Made by a program: the position numbers and the translations under genes. Below the pieces are notes generated by a model. It was not told the origin of the DNA. It ran no database searches and was given only the letters and a program-made list of their open reading frames with translations. A stretch of DNA of 64,000 nt, from positions 4,345,285 through 4,409,284 of the forward strand of contig CM046870.1 in NCBI GenBank assembly GCA_025617745.1. Direction: 5' to 3'. Below are positions 1 through 11,530 of this stretch, in pieces. This DNA comes from Heliocidaris erythrogramma (taxonomy: Eukaryota > Echinodermata > Echinoidea > Camarodonta > Echinometridae). Positions within the stretch are counted from its first letter, which is position 1, and each line of letters starts with the position of its first letter.

Positions 1-700
1 AATAATATTGTTTACTTTTGCACATAAAAGTGAGTTTGATATCAATTGAAGAGCTATCACCACAAGGATATGATTGTAACTTTATGATTGACTGAAATAC
101 TTGCGGTCTATTCGCGTCATTCATAACACATCATAACTTTATCAGTTGGGGCTTTGCTATTTAGGGTCTTTTAACAAAAATAAAGTCTATAACCTACATT
201 TCACCTTTTAAACAGGACATTCAATTCATAGTTTATTGTCCAAGTCGATAAAGGCAACTTCAAAACAATGTTATGTCTTTCTTTCTGAAGATATTAAATC
301 GTTTTATATTCATGTTAGGTACACTGAGGTATATTTTGTTTAATATGTATTTCTGTGATATGTATTCGTCTTATTCAATTGTTTTGAACAGCTTTATATA
401 CGCAGACAATTTGCTGAAAAATATGTGTTAAGCGTTTCCATCGTGAAATACAAGCACAGTAAAACCACCCCCCCCCCCAAAAAAAAAAAAGAAACCCAGT
501 TTTTATAATCACATTGTTTTGCGTTATCTTGTACTGTATAATGATCACATCGACAATGATTATGCTCTTTCGTATATCACGACTTCAAATCGAGGGTGAA
601 AGGAGTATGGAGGCATAGAGATTGAAGAAACGCATCAGCAAATTTGATGGGCAAATATGCTAAAAGGTAGGAGCATTATCCAATCAAACTAACCATGCTA
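1..700. other. Intergenic, no gene seen
   Basis: AT-rich sequence with frequent stops in all frames. The only notable feature is a C run followed directly by an A run near 468-490. I see no exon, RNA gene or inverted repeat here. Confidence 0.5.
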
Positions 701-705
701 ACAAG

Positions 706-861
706 ATGGCGTTAGCAAAGCAATCGAACATTCGTTGGCTCATCGAAAGTTGGAGCGATGAAAACTTCCGAAAGAGATATTTAGATAGGCATCAAGTGGA
801 CAGTTCAAGAAAGGGACAATATTGTGCGGAGGATATGAATAGCGCACCTATACAATTCTGA
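706..861 (+). CDS. Possible 51-residue small ORF
   Basis: The ATG lies in a reasonable Kozak context (A at -3, G at +4) and opens 51 codons to a TGA. The product begins MALAKQSNIRWLIESW, is charged (many D, E, K, R) and less AT-biased in composition than its flanks. I do not recognise a family. It could be a short peptide gene, the first exon of a gene whose other exons I cannot see, the remnant of a transposon ORF, or chance. No clear splice donor ends it. Confidence 0.18.
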   Translation: MALAKQSNIRWLIESWSDENFRKRYLDRHQVDSSRKGQYCAEDMNSAPIQF

Positions 862-1839
862 CAAAAAAAGGATTCAGCTACGTGAGGACAGCATTGAATA
901 AAAAGAAGCTTTATTTTCATTAATTTCCCTTGCTCATGATGGCTATTGTCTTAGAGATGGACAGACCATGAAACTGACTGCTTTCACATCCTCTATTATT
1001 CGGTTTGGAAAGTACTTATGTTAGGCCTGTGCAGAGGCGGACCATACCTGTCAAAAATAAAGAGCTTTCCTCTCTTTAGTTTTTCCAATGGAGGTCACAG
1101 TCAATTCATTCCCGACCTAGATCTGTCTATGTCTTTAGGAGATTGGTTTTTCTCATGTTCATGGTATCCATGGAATATACCATATTCATGTTGTAATTGT
1201 TTATCAATATAGCCTTGAGTGCGCAACAAAGGTGACTGCATGCGTATTAAAATGAAATGAATGCAAGCATGCAAAGAATATGGTCTTCTGCGGATGAATG
1301 CCAATTCTGAATCACTGAGATAGAGACTTGTTGTACTGCATGGAAACCCATCCGCTTTTTAACATTAATGCACATCATTATGCTTTTTTAAAGAGTCACT
1401 GTAAACTGTAATCTGTACAGTTCTCTTTGTTACTGTGCATATTGTAGAATTAAAATTCCATATTTTTACTGATCTATTACAAATATAGTTAGCGTTATGC
1501 TAAAATCAAATATTTCGTAGCTTAATGCAATATGATATCGAGGCTGAATGGAAAAATATGGCCCTGTATACACTTTCAAGTAATTGTGCACTTTATTCCA
1601 TTCAATAGTAATCAACATTAAAATTCATGGTACAAACATCTGCAAGAAAATGTATATATTTGTGTACAAAACCAGAAAATGACACTAAAGGTTATTATTA
1701 AAGATTAGAAACAAGTAATATAACACCAGAGTGATACTACTATGAACATCAAATGATTTTCACAAATTCAGCTTAACAGCTGTCTATATTAATGTGGTAT
1801 TCTGTGTAAATTAAAAGATAATGAGTTCTACTTTAGCTG
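862..1839. other. Intergenic, no gene seen
   Basis: AT-rich DNA without a supported exon. Short open frames on both strands near 1020-1300 overlap antisense and show no recognisable domain. Confidence 0.45.
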
Positions 1840-2099
1840 CCCGACCTTGATTTATATTTCAGCCACCGTGTTCATAACAATATCATAAAAATCCCATCGT
1901 TAATACCACGTTGGCAGAAGTGCCATTAACTCGATCCTATATTTTTTTTTCAGAAACGATTGATGCACCACATTAATCATTCATGATTACATTTAGTTAA
2001 CAAATTCTGATTAATACAGTATTTTAAGCACCCTGTTCATAACAATAGGACTGGTGTCGAAGTCTTCGTACGCACAATTTGAAACAATTTTATTTTCTC

Positions 2100-2145
2100 T
2101 GGGGGATCCACAAATTACAAGTACTGCTTTTCAGTGGATCCCCCA
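2100..2145. repeat. Short perfect inverted repeat (hairpin)
   Basis: TGGGGGATCCAC at 2100-2111 is matched by its exact reverse complement at 2134-2145, leaving a 22-nt spacer. It lies in the DNA that interrupts the 190-bp tandem array. Function is unknown; it may be the relic of a small foldback element. Confidence 0.6.
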
Positions 2146-2337
2146 CATTTCCTCAGAAATTAAGAATTTCTTTGAATAATTCTTTACAATAATTTATTTA
2201 TATGTACAGTGTACTAGTAAACTTATCAAGAAAAAATTAATATGTACATATATATTTTTATATATTTTCTGTACTAATAACTGTAATGCCATTGTCTTTT
2301 CTTTCTGTCGGAAATGAGATAAATACGAATTTGAACG

Positions 2338-2402
2338 TATGTAGATATATACAGTATATATATGTAGATATATATATATATGTGTGTGTGTGTGTATATA
2401 TA
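2338..2402. repeat. TA/TG microsatellite
   Basis: Alternating TA, interrupted TATG and TG dinucleotides form a simple-sequence tract between units of the 190-bp array. Confidence 0.8.
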
Positions 2403-2912
2403 TTAAACTTGATGAAAGCTATCCTTGTACAGAGTGCCCGATGTCCGTAGGAAGGCAGAGCTCTAAATAATAAATTCGATCATAAACATCTCAGAAATAA
2501 TTGATGCACCACATTAATCATTCATGATTAAAAACTTCATTTAGTTGACAAATTCAAATTTTTAGCACCTTATTCTTAACAATATAATGAAAACCAAATA
2601 TACCAAGTTTGCACATTGAGTGCCACTTTCTCTTCTCCTTTCCTCATAATCTCATCTAGGAAATTCGATCCTAAATACATCAGAAATAAGTGATGCACCA
2701 CATAAATCATTCGTGATTAATATCTTCCTTCAGTTGACACTGATTCCAATTTCAACCACCATGTTAATAATAAAACAAATCATAAAGCCCATCTTTTATA
2801 CCAAGTTGGTATAAATGTCCCTTTCTTTTTTCTATTCGCCATTATCTCATCAAGGAAATTCGATCCTGTACCTTTCAGAGATAATTGATGCACCACATTA
2901 ATCATTCATGTT

Positions 2913-4900
2913 CTAAACGACATATGGTGAGGTTCTCAGCCATGCCGATCCACAGTGTTGTTTAGAGCGAATGTTCCGTTCCGGCACTAGAATTGCATCT
3001 CCAGAGAAACTGTCTAGTATACATTGGGAAACGTTTATCGGGCAGTAGATGGATTGTTTTGACAACCGAAATATAAACAAACGAAGGAATACTCTTCAGA
3101 AGTCATATATTCACTTAAAGCTCAACTCACATACTTACATACTACGAGACCGAGCGTTCACTGGAAAGGAGTTGGGTAAAATTTTACGCGATATTTGGTA
3201 GGATTTTACTCAACAAACCAGCCTCTTCCCTTTTACCCAGTATTTAGGTACGTTTTACAGAATTTATTTTAGAGTGATATTGCACGTTGTTTGGAATACT
3301 AAGCTCGCGTTTATAATATTTTCTCCTAATTATTCGGCTGCTATATACAATTTCTCACCAAAATCATTTGACAGATGCAATTTATTTGTAGTCTTAAACC
3401 ATCAATGCCGATTGATTCTGAGATAATTCATTTTCAATCATTACCAAAACAAAACATTAACTTGAAAATAGATAGCTTAATGTTTATTATTAGCGGTGAA
3501 TTCCCTATTGATGAAAAAATGCCAAAAATTGTATGCATCTTAAATATGTGGATGGATTTTTTAAAAATGTATTCTATGATAAAATAATACAAATATATAT
3601 AATAGGTGATGGCGTGCCTAGCGTGCCTAATTCAACATAATATATTCAGGATAAGAACTTTTAAAATATGAAATCGTACTGAATATCACGATCATACAGT
3701 AAAAAGACACAAATAGAAATGCTCACATGAAAGTTGTAAAATGCATTTATGAGTTTAGTTGTAAATTGCACAATTAAACGCAAAGACAGTTCATACATAG
3801 AATACTATGCTATGCTGTGTAACTTTGAAACACAATATTTTCCCCCTTATAAGCGCACACATTATATATTTTTTGTTTCAATAACTGAAACCTATTAAAC
3901 AAACAATGGTGAATTAAATTTCCGAGTTGGGTACATGTATATTTCATTACACCGCAATGGAAGGCCAATATTTGATTCGATACTTAATCGCATTTCATCA
4001 ATTAAATTAATGTTATTGTTATGACATGTTCCTCGTCAAAGAGCTCTTTACAACTAAAAAGAAAGGAAAAGAAACAACAATAAAGGGCGACTGATTAATC
4101 AGAAACGACAACTGGCGAAAATTAGAGGTGGTTTGTAGCCTACTACAGATCACTATAATACAAAACTATATAGTGCGCATCTGAAATTTATGAGTAAAAT
4201 GCACATTGCAATAAATACCATATCCTATCACATTCATTAACATTGTCTTTTTAAATTATGACATTGTGTTCACGAAATTTGATTTAGAGCTAGCAAATTC
4301 AAACCACTAATTATAGTTCTTATTTGATAGACCCAGTTTTAAATGATGATATTTATGTTATCAAAGGCTATATATATGACTAAATGCTTCTAAACATGTT
4401 AGGCCTGTCAATATCTAATACTTTTCACAAAGCAAATCAATGGCACACAGAGATAAATGGACACTGATTAAACGAAAAGAAAAAGATGAGAGTGAAAGAG
4501 ATTATATCTCTACTAATCTAATTCAGTTGAATCCACGTTTTTATTCATAAAATAATAACCAATAAAGATATGATTGAACTGTAGTCGAAACACAAGCCCA
4601 AAGTCTTCACTAATGTAATTTTTTTTTAAAGTTTGAAACATATCATAGGCTAATCGATGTCCAATACGTTTATTTTACAGAGAAAGAGATACGTATTCCT
4701 TGAAGGTCAACACTGATTAAGCAAATGGAGGGGGAAAAGGTCAAAGTTTGAAAATCTAATTTTCCTTTGCGTCAAATTTAATCATGCCAACAAACTCCAA
4801 AGTCTAAAATGTGTTTGTTTCTACTATTTGCATACCGATGTTATTTGTGAATTTTGTACGACAGTATTACTTTTCAACTATGTTATTATTTTCTCTATCC
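2913..4900. other. Intergenic, no gene seen
   Basis: About 2 kb of AT-rich DNA. A 70-codon open frame at 3375-3587 (+) has no recognisable domain and no convincing splice sites. I see no clear repeat boundaries. Confidence 0.45.
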
Positions 4901-4907
4901 CCGCTCC

Positions 4908-5035
4908 GGCCTCTCTCTCTCTCTCTCTCCCACCCACTCTCTATCTCCCTCCTCTTCTGCATCTACCCCCCCCCCCTTTCTCTCTCTCTCTCTCTGTTTC
5001 CACTTTCTCTCTCACACACACTCTTTCTTAAGATT
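4908..5035. repeat. CT-rich microsatellite with C run
   Basis: Pyrimidine tract of CT dinucleotides broken by a C run near 4965-4977. It opens all three + frames, so the overlapping 67-101 codon frames here (rich in S, L, P) are not evidence of genes. Confidence 0.85.
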
Positions 5036-5039
5036 TATA

Positions 5040-6100
5040 TCCTTTGCCATTACTTCTATAATAAAAGTCTCTTCTCCTTCGCAGTTCGATCATTCATGTT
5101 CAGAAACCCTTTTTAGTGTTTCAGACTTGTTTTCTCTCTGTCTACTTTCATGACTGTCGGCCATGTCCTGAGACCCATCCATGTCAATTATACAGAGAGA
5201 ATAAAAACACATTTAACACTGAATTACAGTCCCATCAATCTATCTTGCAGGCCTGAGCACGGTAATTTTCCAGCATATATTCTGCACCTGTTTTTACTCA
5301 ATGAATAAAATGTACTAATTTAAAATAGAACCTACAGGCATAGACAGAACGAGGTAACTGGGAACAAAATTTAGGTCTGCGATGAAAGAAACTTAACAGT
5401 ATCTAAAGGAAATAGGAATTTTTCAATGTTTTAGTCTTCTTCCTTACACTCAACAGGTACAGGTGCCGAACAATTGTGCCTAAACCAGAAAAACTGCTTT
5501 TAATACAATAATGACAAAAACAAAACTTAAGAAGCTTGCAGGACAGTAAGTGAACGCTTACTATAACACATATTTTCTTTACTGATTGTCAAAAAAGGAA
5601 TTAATCATCAACGTTCCATCGCAGACCGATGAGATGAATTATTTCATGTCTTCAGTGAAAAAAGCTTAAGTCATCAATAAAATAAATGAATAAATGAAAA
5701 ATAGATAAATGAATAAAACTATTAATAAATGAATGTATAAATACAAAACACGTCTCTCTTTATTTATCATTTTTGGGGGGTCTGTTTGTGCTGACGATAA
5801 TTATCAGGTATGAGGCAAGAATCTCCTTAAAATTCTATCACGCAATCCACTCGATCATGTATACACAGGGAAACTTTGCTTTGGGATTGTTGATTCAACT
5901 TTTCACCATCTTGGACAACTGTGACATTTTTTTGCGGAGGAATCTTCTGCTTGTTGTCACAGACGATCAATGATGTACACCGTCTCTGTCAGACGGTTGG
6001 GTTGGGATCTGGTTTTTGCCATATCCAAGGGTTTGTTTGCGTTCGTAAAGGTAGTGGGGGAGGGGTTAATGTCCTCCAACGACTGCTTACCTCTCATCTA
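5040..6100. other. Intergenic, no gene seen
   Basis: AT-rich DNA including a short (AAATGAATA)-like stretch around 5680-5745. No exon supported. Confidence 0.4.
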
Positions 6101-6247
6101 AGCCCTGTTTCATGAAACTTGTGATCAATAACATCTGCCAAATTTCTATGAAAAATTTGCTCTCAGCCAATCAAATGCAAGGATTTCTGTAGCATATAAC
6201 AATTATTGTAACGTGTTTTTGATAACCGGTTTTATGAAACGTTGCCC
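6101..6247. mobile_element. Foldback MITE, family A, copy 1 (diverged)
   Basis: The ends are inverted copies: GCCCTGTTTCATGAAAC on the left and GTTTTATGAAACGTTGCCC on the right. The core carries CTCAGCCAATCAAATGCAAGG, which is also present at 37.7 kb and, in the opposite orientation, at 13.6 kb. This is a short non-autonomous element with no coding capacity. It is more diverged than the 37.7-kb copy. Confidence 0.7.
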
Positions 6248-6559
6248 AGATTGATTGCGGACTAGAATTTATATCTACATGTATACATCAATCTATCTTT
6301 TAGGATTGTGAAAGGTACCTGCCTTTTCAAATGAGGTACGTATTTGGGAAGGGTGAGGCGATTAGTATTCTCTGACGATTATTTACCTCTTATCAGATTA
6401 CATCATTTTAATGGAAGACATTTTCGTTACGAGTGAACGGAATGAAACGATCGACAAATCGACCATTTTCTAAAGATTCTAGAATAATACTTACGTTTCC
6501 GGCTTGTCCCATTTCTTATTTCCGTCTCAGTATCCTCTATCTTCCTCTCTCCTTACCCT

Positions 6560-6796
6560 CAACACACACCCACACACACACACACCGAGACCGCACGTTT
6601 ACATGGCTTTACTTCCGAGGACAACTATTGTTCCTCTATTGTTACTCGTCCTCGGACAGTCGACGGAATAAGGCATAAATTCATTGTTCGACGTTCGAGG
6701 ACTATTGTCCGGCTTCCGAGGACCATTGTTGTCATGATTTTTTTTTTGTTCTCTGTCCGAAAATGTCCTCGGACATAATGCTAAACAAACGCAACC
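6560..6796. repeat. Keyword repeat type 2, copy 1, beside CA microsatellite
   Basis: A CA tract (6562-6584) abuts a unit of about 205 bp (6591-6796). Within it the word TCCGAGGAC or its reverse complement GTCCTCGGA occurs repeatedly, in both orientations: CCGAGGAC at 6614, GTCCTCGGAC at 6648, TTCGAGGAC at 6694, CCGAGGAC at 6716 and GTCCTCGGAC at 6765. The same unit is found inverted at 40658-40863, again beside a CA/TG tract. No coding capacity. The inverted words would let a transcript fold into several alternative hairpins. Confidence 0.8.
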
Positions 6797-6835
6797 ACAC
6801 ATACACCCTTACAACCGCACGCACTTTATTTATAT

Positions 6836-6932
6836 ACTCTCTCTCTCTCTCTCTTTATCTCTCCTTTTGTTTCCTATACACGTACATAATTATTATCTCT
6901 TCTTTCTCTCCCTCTCTCTCTCTCTCTATCGA
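6836..6932. repeat. CT-rich microsatellite
   Basis: Two CT-dinucleotide blocks separated by AT-rich sequence; S/L-rich open frames across it are artefacts of composition. Confidence 0.85.
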
Positions 6933-7273
6933 TTTTCTCTATCCTGTATAATTATTGAGTGTAATTGTAATTATTCAAATCAGACAGCAATCGCCTTCGG
7001 GATATGCAAACTACAAGATTTCCTTTCAATCATTTGTAAGATACACTTTTTCGTTATAGGTTATCATAAGTTTTCGTTCCCCCTGTATTTTTTTCATAAT
7101 TTCTTATTCAATATCACTCTCTACGTTTGTTGTTTCATATTATTAAAAAAAAAATGTATTGGTGTTATATAAATTGTATGTATTAAAGATTATCTTGCAA
7201 CGAAAATAAATCTGATAAAAAAATCTAATCAAATCACATCACCAAAAATATACCTCTTTCCTCTCTTTTATTA

Positions 7274-7274
7274 C

Positions 7275-7310
<36 letters not shown>

Positions 7311-7375
7311 TTATGTACTGTATGTAACTTACTCTCACTCTGCTATACATCTTTATATATATATATATATATATA
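7274..7375. repeat. CT and TA microsatellites
   Basis: A (CT)n tract is followed by a (TA)n tract that directly abuts the keyword repeat beginning at about 7377. Confidence 0.85.
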
Positions 7376-7376
7376 C

Positions 7377-7560
7377 CTCTAATGGGTACATTTGGAGGAC
7401 AGTTTTTGTTCTTTTTCTTTGTTCAACTGTCGATCTAACTGTCTACCTAATGTAGGGGTCGCTATTATGACGGAATAAACCGCATTGTTAGGTGTCGACC
7501 TAATGTACCCTTTAGTAAAATATACACATTTATATATATATATATATGTTTATATATATA
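7377..7560. repeat. Keyword repeat type 1, copy 1, inside TA microsatellite
   Basis: About 150 bp inserted in (TA)n, with TA repeats on both sides. It matches the unit at 13136-13284: GGGTACATT near the left end, TCTACCTAATGTAGGGGTC in the middle, GACGGAATAAACCGCATTG, and GTCGACCTAATGTACCC at the right end. The left terminal word is mutated here (TTTGGAGGAC instead of TTAGGTCGAC). No open frame. Confidence 0.8.
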
Positions 7561-7569
7561 AAACTCTCT

Positions 7570-8070
7570 CTTATCCCACTCTCTGTCTTTCATTTCTTTC
7601 CCCGTCAATTCACAACAATCCTGTCAATATAATCTATGTTTGACAATAATCTCTTGTGAGTTGCCTTCGAGGAAGAAACGGATATCGTTTGGACTTTTAT
7701 TTTCCTTCAGTTCGGGCTGAAAAATTGCGGAGCAATGCTACTGAAAGAGAGCTCTTCTACTCATTCAATACTCTGACATTTAAATTAGGGCTCAAAAGCA
7801 GAAAAATCTGAGAAACAGGCTGATAAAACAAATTAAACGGAGTCGGATGAATAAAGAGAAGGATATAACTTTTTGAAATCATTATGAAATCACTATACAT
7901 GTACACATTTTCAAACTGGCAACAGAGTGACGCATGGTCGGACAACTCTTCCTTTTTTCTTAGACATAACACGGGTAAAATATCATCTTTGAAATGTTAT
8001 CATTAAGTAGTTTTTTAATCTGATGATCTGTAAGAAGATTATATATTAGTTCAGGTCAAAAGGATCCGTA
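7570..8070. other. Intergenic, no gene seen
   Basis: No supported exon. I looked here for the second exon of the minus-strand urea transporter and did not find one. Confidence 0.4.
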
Positions 8071-8361
8071 CTTAGGTAGCTTATCTTAGCGAAACACAAT
8101 GTCGCATAAAGACGCTGGAAAGAAGCAAAGAGCAGTGCTAGTTTTGTCTGTGCTTCTAAAATTAGAATCAGGCATATCTGAATAGAAGTGTTCATGTTAT
8201 TTTGTTTAAAAGTGTTCAAAGATGTAAATACTTATTCTACATCCTAATATTTTGGTTCTGCATTTATAGAATAAAATTTTGATTTCGAATAATTTTGTCA
8301 CATGCGTCTTTCCCGTGGTTTTACGCGCAATAAATAATAATGTTTCGCTATTTTACCTTAG
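8071..8361. mobile_element. Foldback MITE, family B, copy 1
   Basis: The left end (CTTAGGTAGC...TAGCGAAACA, then AAAGACGCTGGAAAGAAGC) is an imperfect inverted copy of the right end (GCGTCTTTCCCGTGG...TGTTTCGCTA, then TTTTACCTTAG). The right half of this element, read in reverse, matches the last 117 bases of the window (63884-64000) closely. Both copies contain CAAAATATTAGGATGTAGAA in that orientation. Non-autonomous, superfamily not assigned. Confidence 0.75.
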
Positions 8362-8718
8362 GAAATAACGGGCATTTATTGATCCTTCAGTGAAGGATTT
8401 GTACGAATGGATGGGAGAGCTAAAGCGGTTTCTATACATTTAGTTAGCTGAATTTTCACACATTCTTAAATTTGTTGTTAATAATATATATTTGTATTTT
8501 TTAGCCAATCTATCAAGGTTTGCTTATACATTGTAGCATGTATGATTTAATATTTGCCTTTAATAACCGACCTAATGTTTTGTCATCTACAAATTTTGTA
8601 ATAGGGCTAATCAAGAAAACAAAAGAGCATCAAAAAGAAACAAATCAATCAAAATCAAGATCAAATCAAATAGTTTTACATAACAATGGTCTATTAGAAT
8701 CAACTTTATTGAACTCAC

Positions 8719-9233
8719 CTGAATATGCCACAGATGATGACAGGGAACACGAGGTAACCATACCAGTTACCAGCCGCTGAATTCGATGCCAGCACATACC
8801 CTACCAGGAGGCCATTGAATGAGAAAGCTCCATTGTCCAACCCATCACGGTCTAAATGCAGGACCAGACCCGTTGTCTGCGCTGACAGCATAGCTAAGAG
8901 TCCACAGACAGTCCGCCACGGACTCTGCACGAAAAGTCCCGCCAGTATAAGGAGTCCGCTGAGCGGGTTATTAACGAAGAGGGGCTGTCCCAGTGCCCTG
9001 GCGCAAGCGATGGGGAAACGGACGGGTATGGGTTTGTCGTAGGCCCAGTCACTGAGGGGTCTAACTGTTCCAGTGAAAAGGGAGAGGTAGTAAGAAAGGC
9101 CTGTTGGATTTGGTGGGAGGTTGTTGAGGCCAGCGTGAGCTTCAGCTTGTCCATTATCGTCCGCCTGACCTGGCGGAGTGGTTGCATCACCATTTGGCAT
9201 GTCCAATTCATGGTCATTTTGATGACCCTCCAT
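8719..9233 (-). CDS. Urea transporter (SLC14 family), first coding exon, partial gene
   Basis: The exon encodes the N-terminal 171 residues of a urea channel of the plasma membrane, which passes urea down its gradient. After an acidic, Pro/Gly-rich N-terminus of about 40 residues comes the first half-repeat of the family: FVNNPLSGLLILAGLFVQSPW (an N-P-L-S-G hallmark), a hydrophobic helix, LDRDGLDNGAFSFNGLLVG, then another hydrophobic helix. The first in-frame ATG is at 9233. The frame stays open upstream to a TAG near 9428 but has no ATG there, so 9233 is the best start unless an upstream exon supplies one. The exon ends in CAG|GTGAGT, a strong donor, in phase 2. Family members are roughly 380-400 residues, so more than half of the protein is missing. 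It lies downstream of GALNT on the same strand with no sign of shared regulation. Confidence 0.85.
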
Positions 9234-9404
9234 GTTGCTATACGAAGACCGAAGACCCAAGACAGCAAAACTATCACTCCTCACATTATTCCTCCCAGTA
9301 GTTTCTTGGAGAAGTCGCAAATATTCCTCGCCATTCACGCCGATTGTAAATATACTGGTCGATAATCTCGTTTGCACATGTGAAATTCGCCGCGGGTTTT
9401 GCAA

Positions 9405-9780
9405 ACAACACTCAGCATGCTATCCTAACCATATCAAACATTCCGAATTCGTTGGCGCTTTCTTTTTTACCTTCTTCTTCCTCTATCCCTAGTACGACAC
9501 ACAAAATGAAAACTATCTGTTGGCACGCACACACACAGCCACACACAAAACCGGCGCCCGTATCATTACAAATGCACCGCGCTATCTCCCCAAGATAGGG
9601 GAATGGTACATTAAATTCACGTGCACCCGTTCCCTTCAGTGGTGCGTTGCAGCGTCCATGGTTATTTGACCTCTTAAAAAGCCGCATCGGAAAGAAGAAA
9701 AAAGCCTTTTCAATCCTCATTACATCCAACATGATCAAGACTGACGCAAGTTTGCCTCCAGTCCATACAAACAAATCCTC
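9405..9780. other. Upstream flank of the urea transporter
   Basis: Holds the presumed 5' untranslated region and promoter of the urea transporter. I see no convincing TATA box or CpG cluster. A 120-codon minus-strand frame at 9412-9774 has no recognisable domain. Confidence 0.35.
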
Positions 9781-9784
9781 TTAC

Positions 9785-9970
9785 TTTTATCCCCGTCTCT
9801 GGTCTCTCTCCCTCTCCTCCCCCTCATTCCCTCAGTCTCTTTATCTCTTCCTCTCCCCTTCTCTCTTTATCTCTCTTTCTCGAACTTTTCCCCCTCTTCC
9901 TCTTTTGTATCTCCATCTGCATTTATTTCTCTATTTCTGTATAGAACTGAATCTTTCTCTGTCTTTCTAT
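9785..9970. repeat. CT-rich tract
   Basis: Degenerate pyrimidine tract of TCTCTC and CCTC blocks; the overlapping S/L/F-rich frames are compositional. Confidence 0.8.
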
Positions 9971-10093
9971 TCTCATTCCCAGTCTCATGTTGAAAGTTTA
10001 TTAGTGTTAAATTGTTTGTTTGAATTTGTATTGCTTTATTGCCTTTGAAATGACGGAACGGATTGCATGACACATAGAAAGACCTCACTCATC

Positions 10094-10127
10094 CCCCCCC
10101 CCCCCCCCCCCCCCCATCACTCCCTCC

Positions 10128-10183
<56 letters not shown>

Positions 10184-10222
10184 GCTTTCTCTCTCTCTCT
10201 CTCTCTCTCATTCTCTTTCAAT
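10094..10222. repeat. Poly-C run followed by CT microsatellite
   Basis: A long C run (from about 10094) leads into more than 80 bp of nearly pure (CT)n. Such tracts are prone to slippage and assembly error, so their lengths are uncertain. Confidence 0.9.
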
Positions 10223-10229
10223 CTTTCTC

Positions 10230-11170
10230 TTTGAATCTAGCTCTATTTTCCTAACTGCACTATTTTATCTCTCTGTTCTTCTCATTCTCTCAATCTCCTT
10301 ACAATCCCACTAAAGAAAATAAAAACAATTGAAAAATTAAGTGTTGTTGTTAGCACCAGCTAAGCTATATTTTAGCCCTAGAGTCCTTGAAAAAGTGACT
10401 GCATCTATGCAGGTGCTATACTTGTTTCAACACCCAAAAGTACTATGTTCTAGCACTAAATGTGCTCAGAATAAACCATTTATAGGACACTAAAATCGAT
10501 TTCTGTTTGTAATACATGTAATAATACTTTCTCTACTTCATCGTATAACTTGTTCACATTTTGTGATGAGTAAATTTGTAAGTATATTGTGTTATGTGTG
10601 TATTACAACATAATTGTGTACAATGGTCACACGGACTTGCTGGAAAGAGTAGGGCTTTTTTGAATTGTGAATAAACTACATGTAAAAGAAATATCCAACT
10701 ATTTGTCTTCCGATGTCCTAACCCTATTGAGATTTTATTTTCAAATTTATAATCGTTAAAATATAATGTCATGCTCTTAATTTTTTTTGATCATGTACAT
10801 TATTGTCTGGTTTTCAACTATGCCAATGAACTTGAAAGAGAATTTATGTGTAAAAATAAAATTACTTCATACATTCATTCACGAATCTTTGCACCATAAT
10901 TGACCGTCAAACAACCAATGACCAATCTATTCATTCTGAAGTTGCCCAAAATGACAACAAGCAGTTGATCTCATTTAATCCATTATGGGTGATCCCTCAT
11001 AATCCTGATCATTTACCCTGCGCATGGATGGCTAATATTAGAGACCAGGTAAATTAGTTGCTAGGCAACGCCATGATAACGTATCGTTTATAGATATCAC
11101 TGACCAACATGTGGACCGAGGGTTGCTATCGTAAAACTGATTGTATACGACTTTTATATACTCATGTTCA
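10230..11170. other. Intergenic, no gene seen
   Basis: AT-rich DNA with no exon, RNA gene or clear element boundary that I can support. Confidence 0.45.
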
Positions 11171-11177
11171 AGAGTAC

Positions 11178-11340
11178 CACTCTCTCTCTCTCTCCCTCTT
11201 TCTTTCTCTCCCCTCTATTCTTCCTCTCTCTCTCTCTCTTTCTCTTCATCCCCCCTCTCTCTCTCTCCCTCTCTCTTCCTCCCTCTTCACTATCTTCTTC
11301 TTTCTCTTTCCGTCCCCTCTATTCTTCTCAATATTTCTAT
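11178..11340. repeat. CT-rich microsatellite
   Basis: Pyrimidine tract of (CT)n with C-rich interruptions, giving spurious S/L-rich frames in three phases. Confidence 0.9.
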
Positions 11341-11479
11341 ATTCCTTGATCCTCCCAATAAGCCTTCAAAACTTCGATCCAGTTTACCTTGTTTTTCACC
11401 TGCCATCTCTGCAAACCTTGTACATAATAATGATCTTCCCTTGAGTGACGTAAACTAAATTTTAACTGTTGAATTTTAA

Positions 11480-11530
11480 CACCCCCCCCCACACACACAC
11501 ACACCCACACACATACACACACACATACGA
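11480..11530. repeat. C run and CA microsatellite
   Basis: A short C run followed by (CA)n with ACAT interruptions. Confidence 0.85.

Larger units (their letters stand above)
1840..2912. repeat. Diverged tandem repeat, about 190-bp unit
   Basis: A conserved block (CAGAAATAATTGATGCACCA then CATTAATCATTCATGATTA) recurs at 1951, 2492, 2681 and 2876. The spacings of the last three are 189 and 195 bp. Between the blocks, other shared segments recur in the same order (CACCxTGTTCATAACAATA, AATACCAxGTTGGxA, GAAATTCGATCCT). The 541-bp gap between the first two blocks contains unrelated DNA at about 2060-2460 with a TA/TG microsatellite, as if one unit had been interrupted. Units are well diverged, so the array is old. 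Confidence 0.8.
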
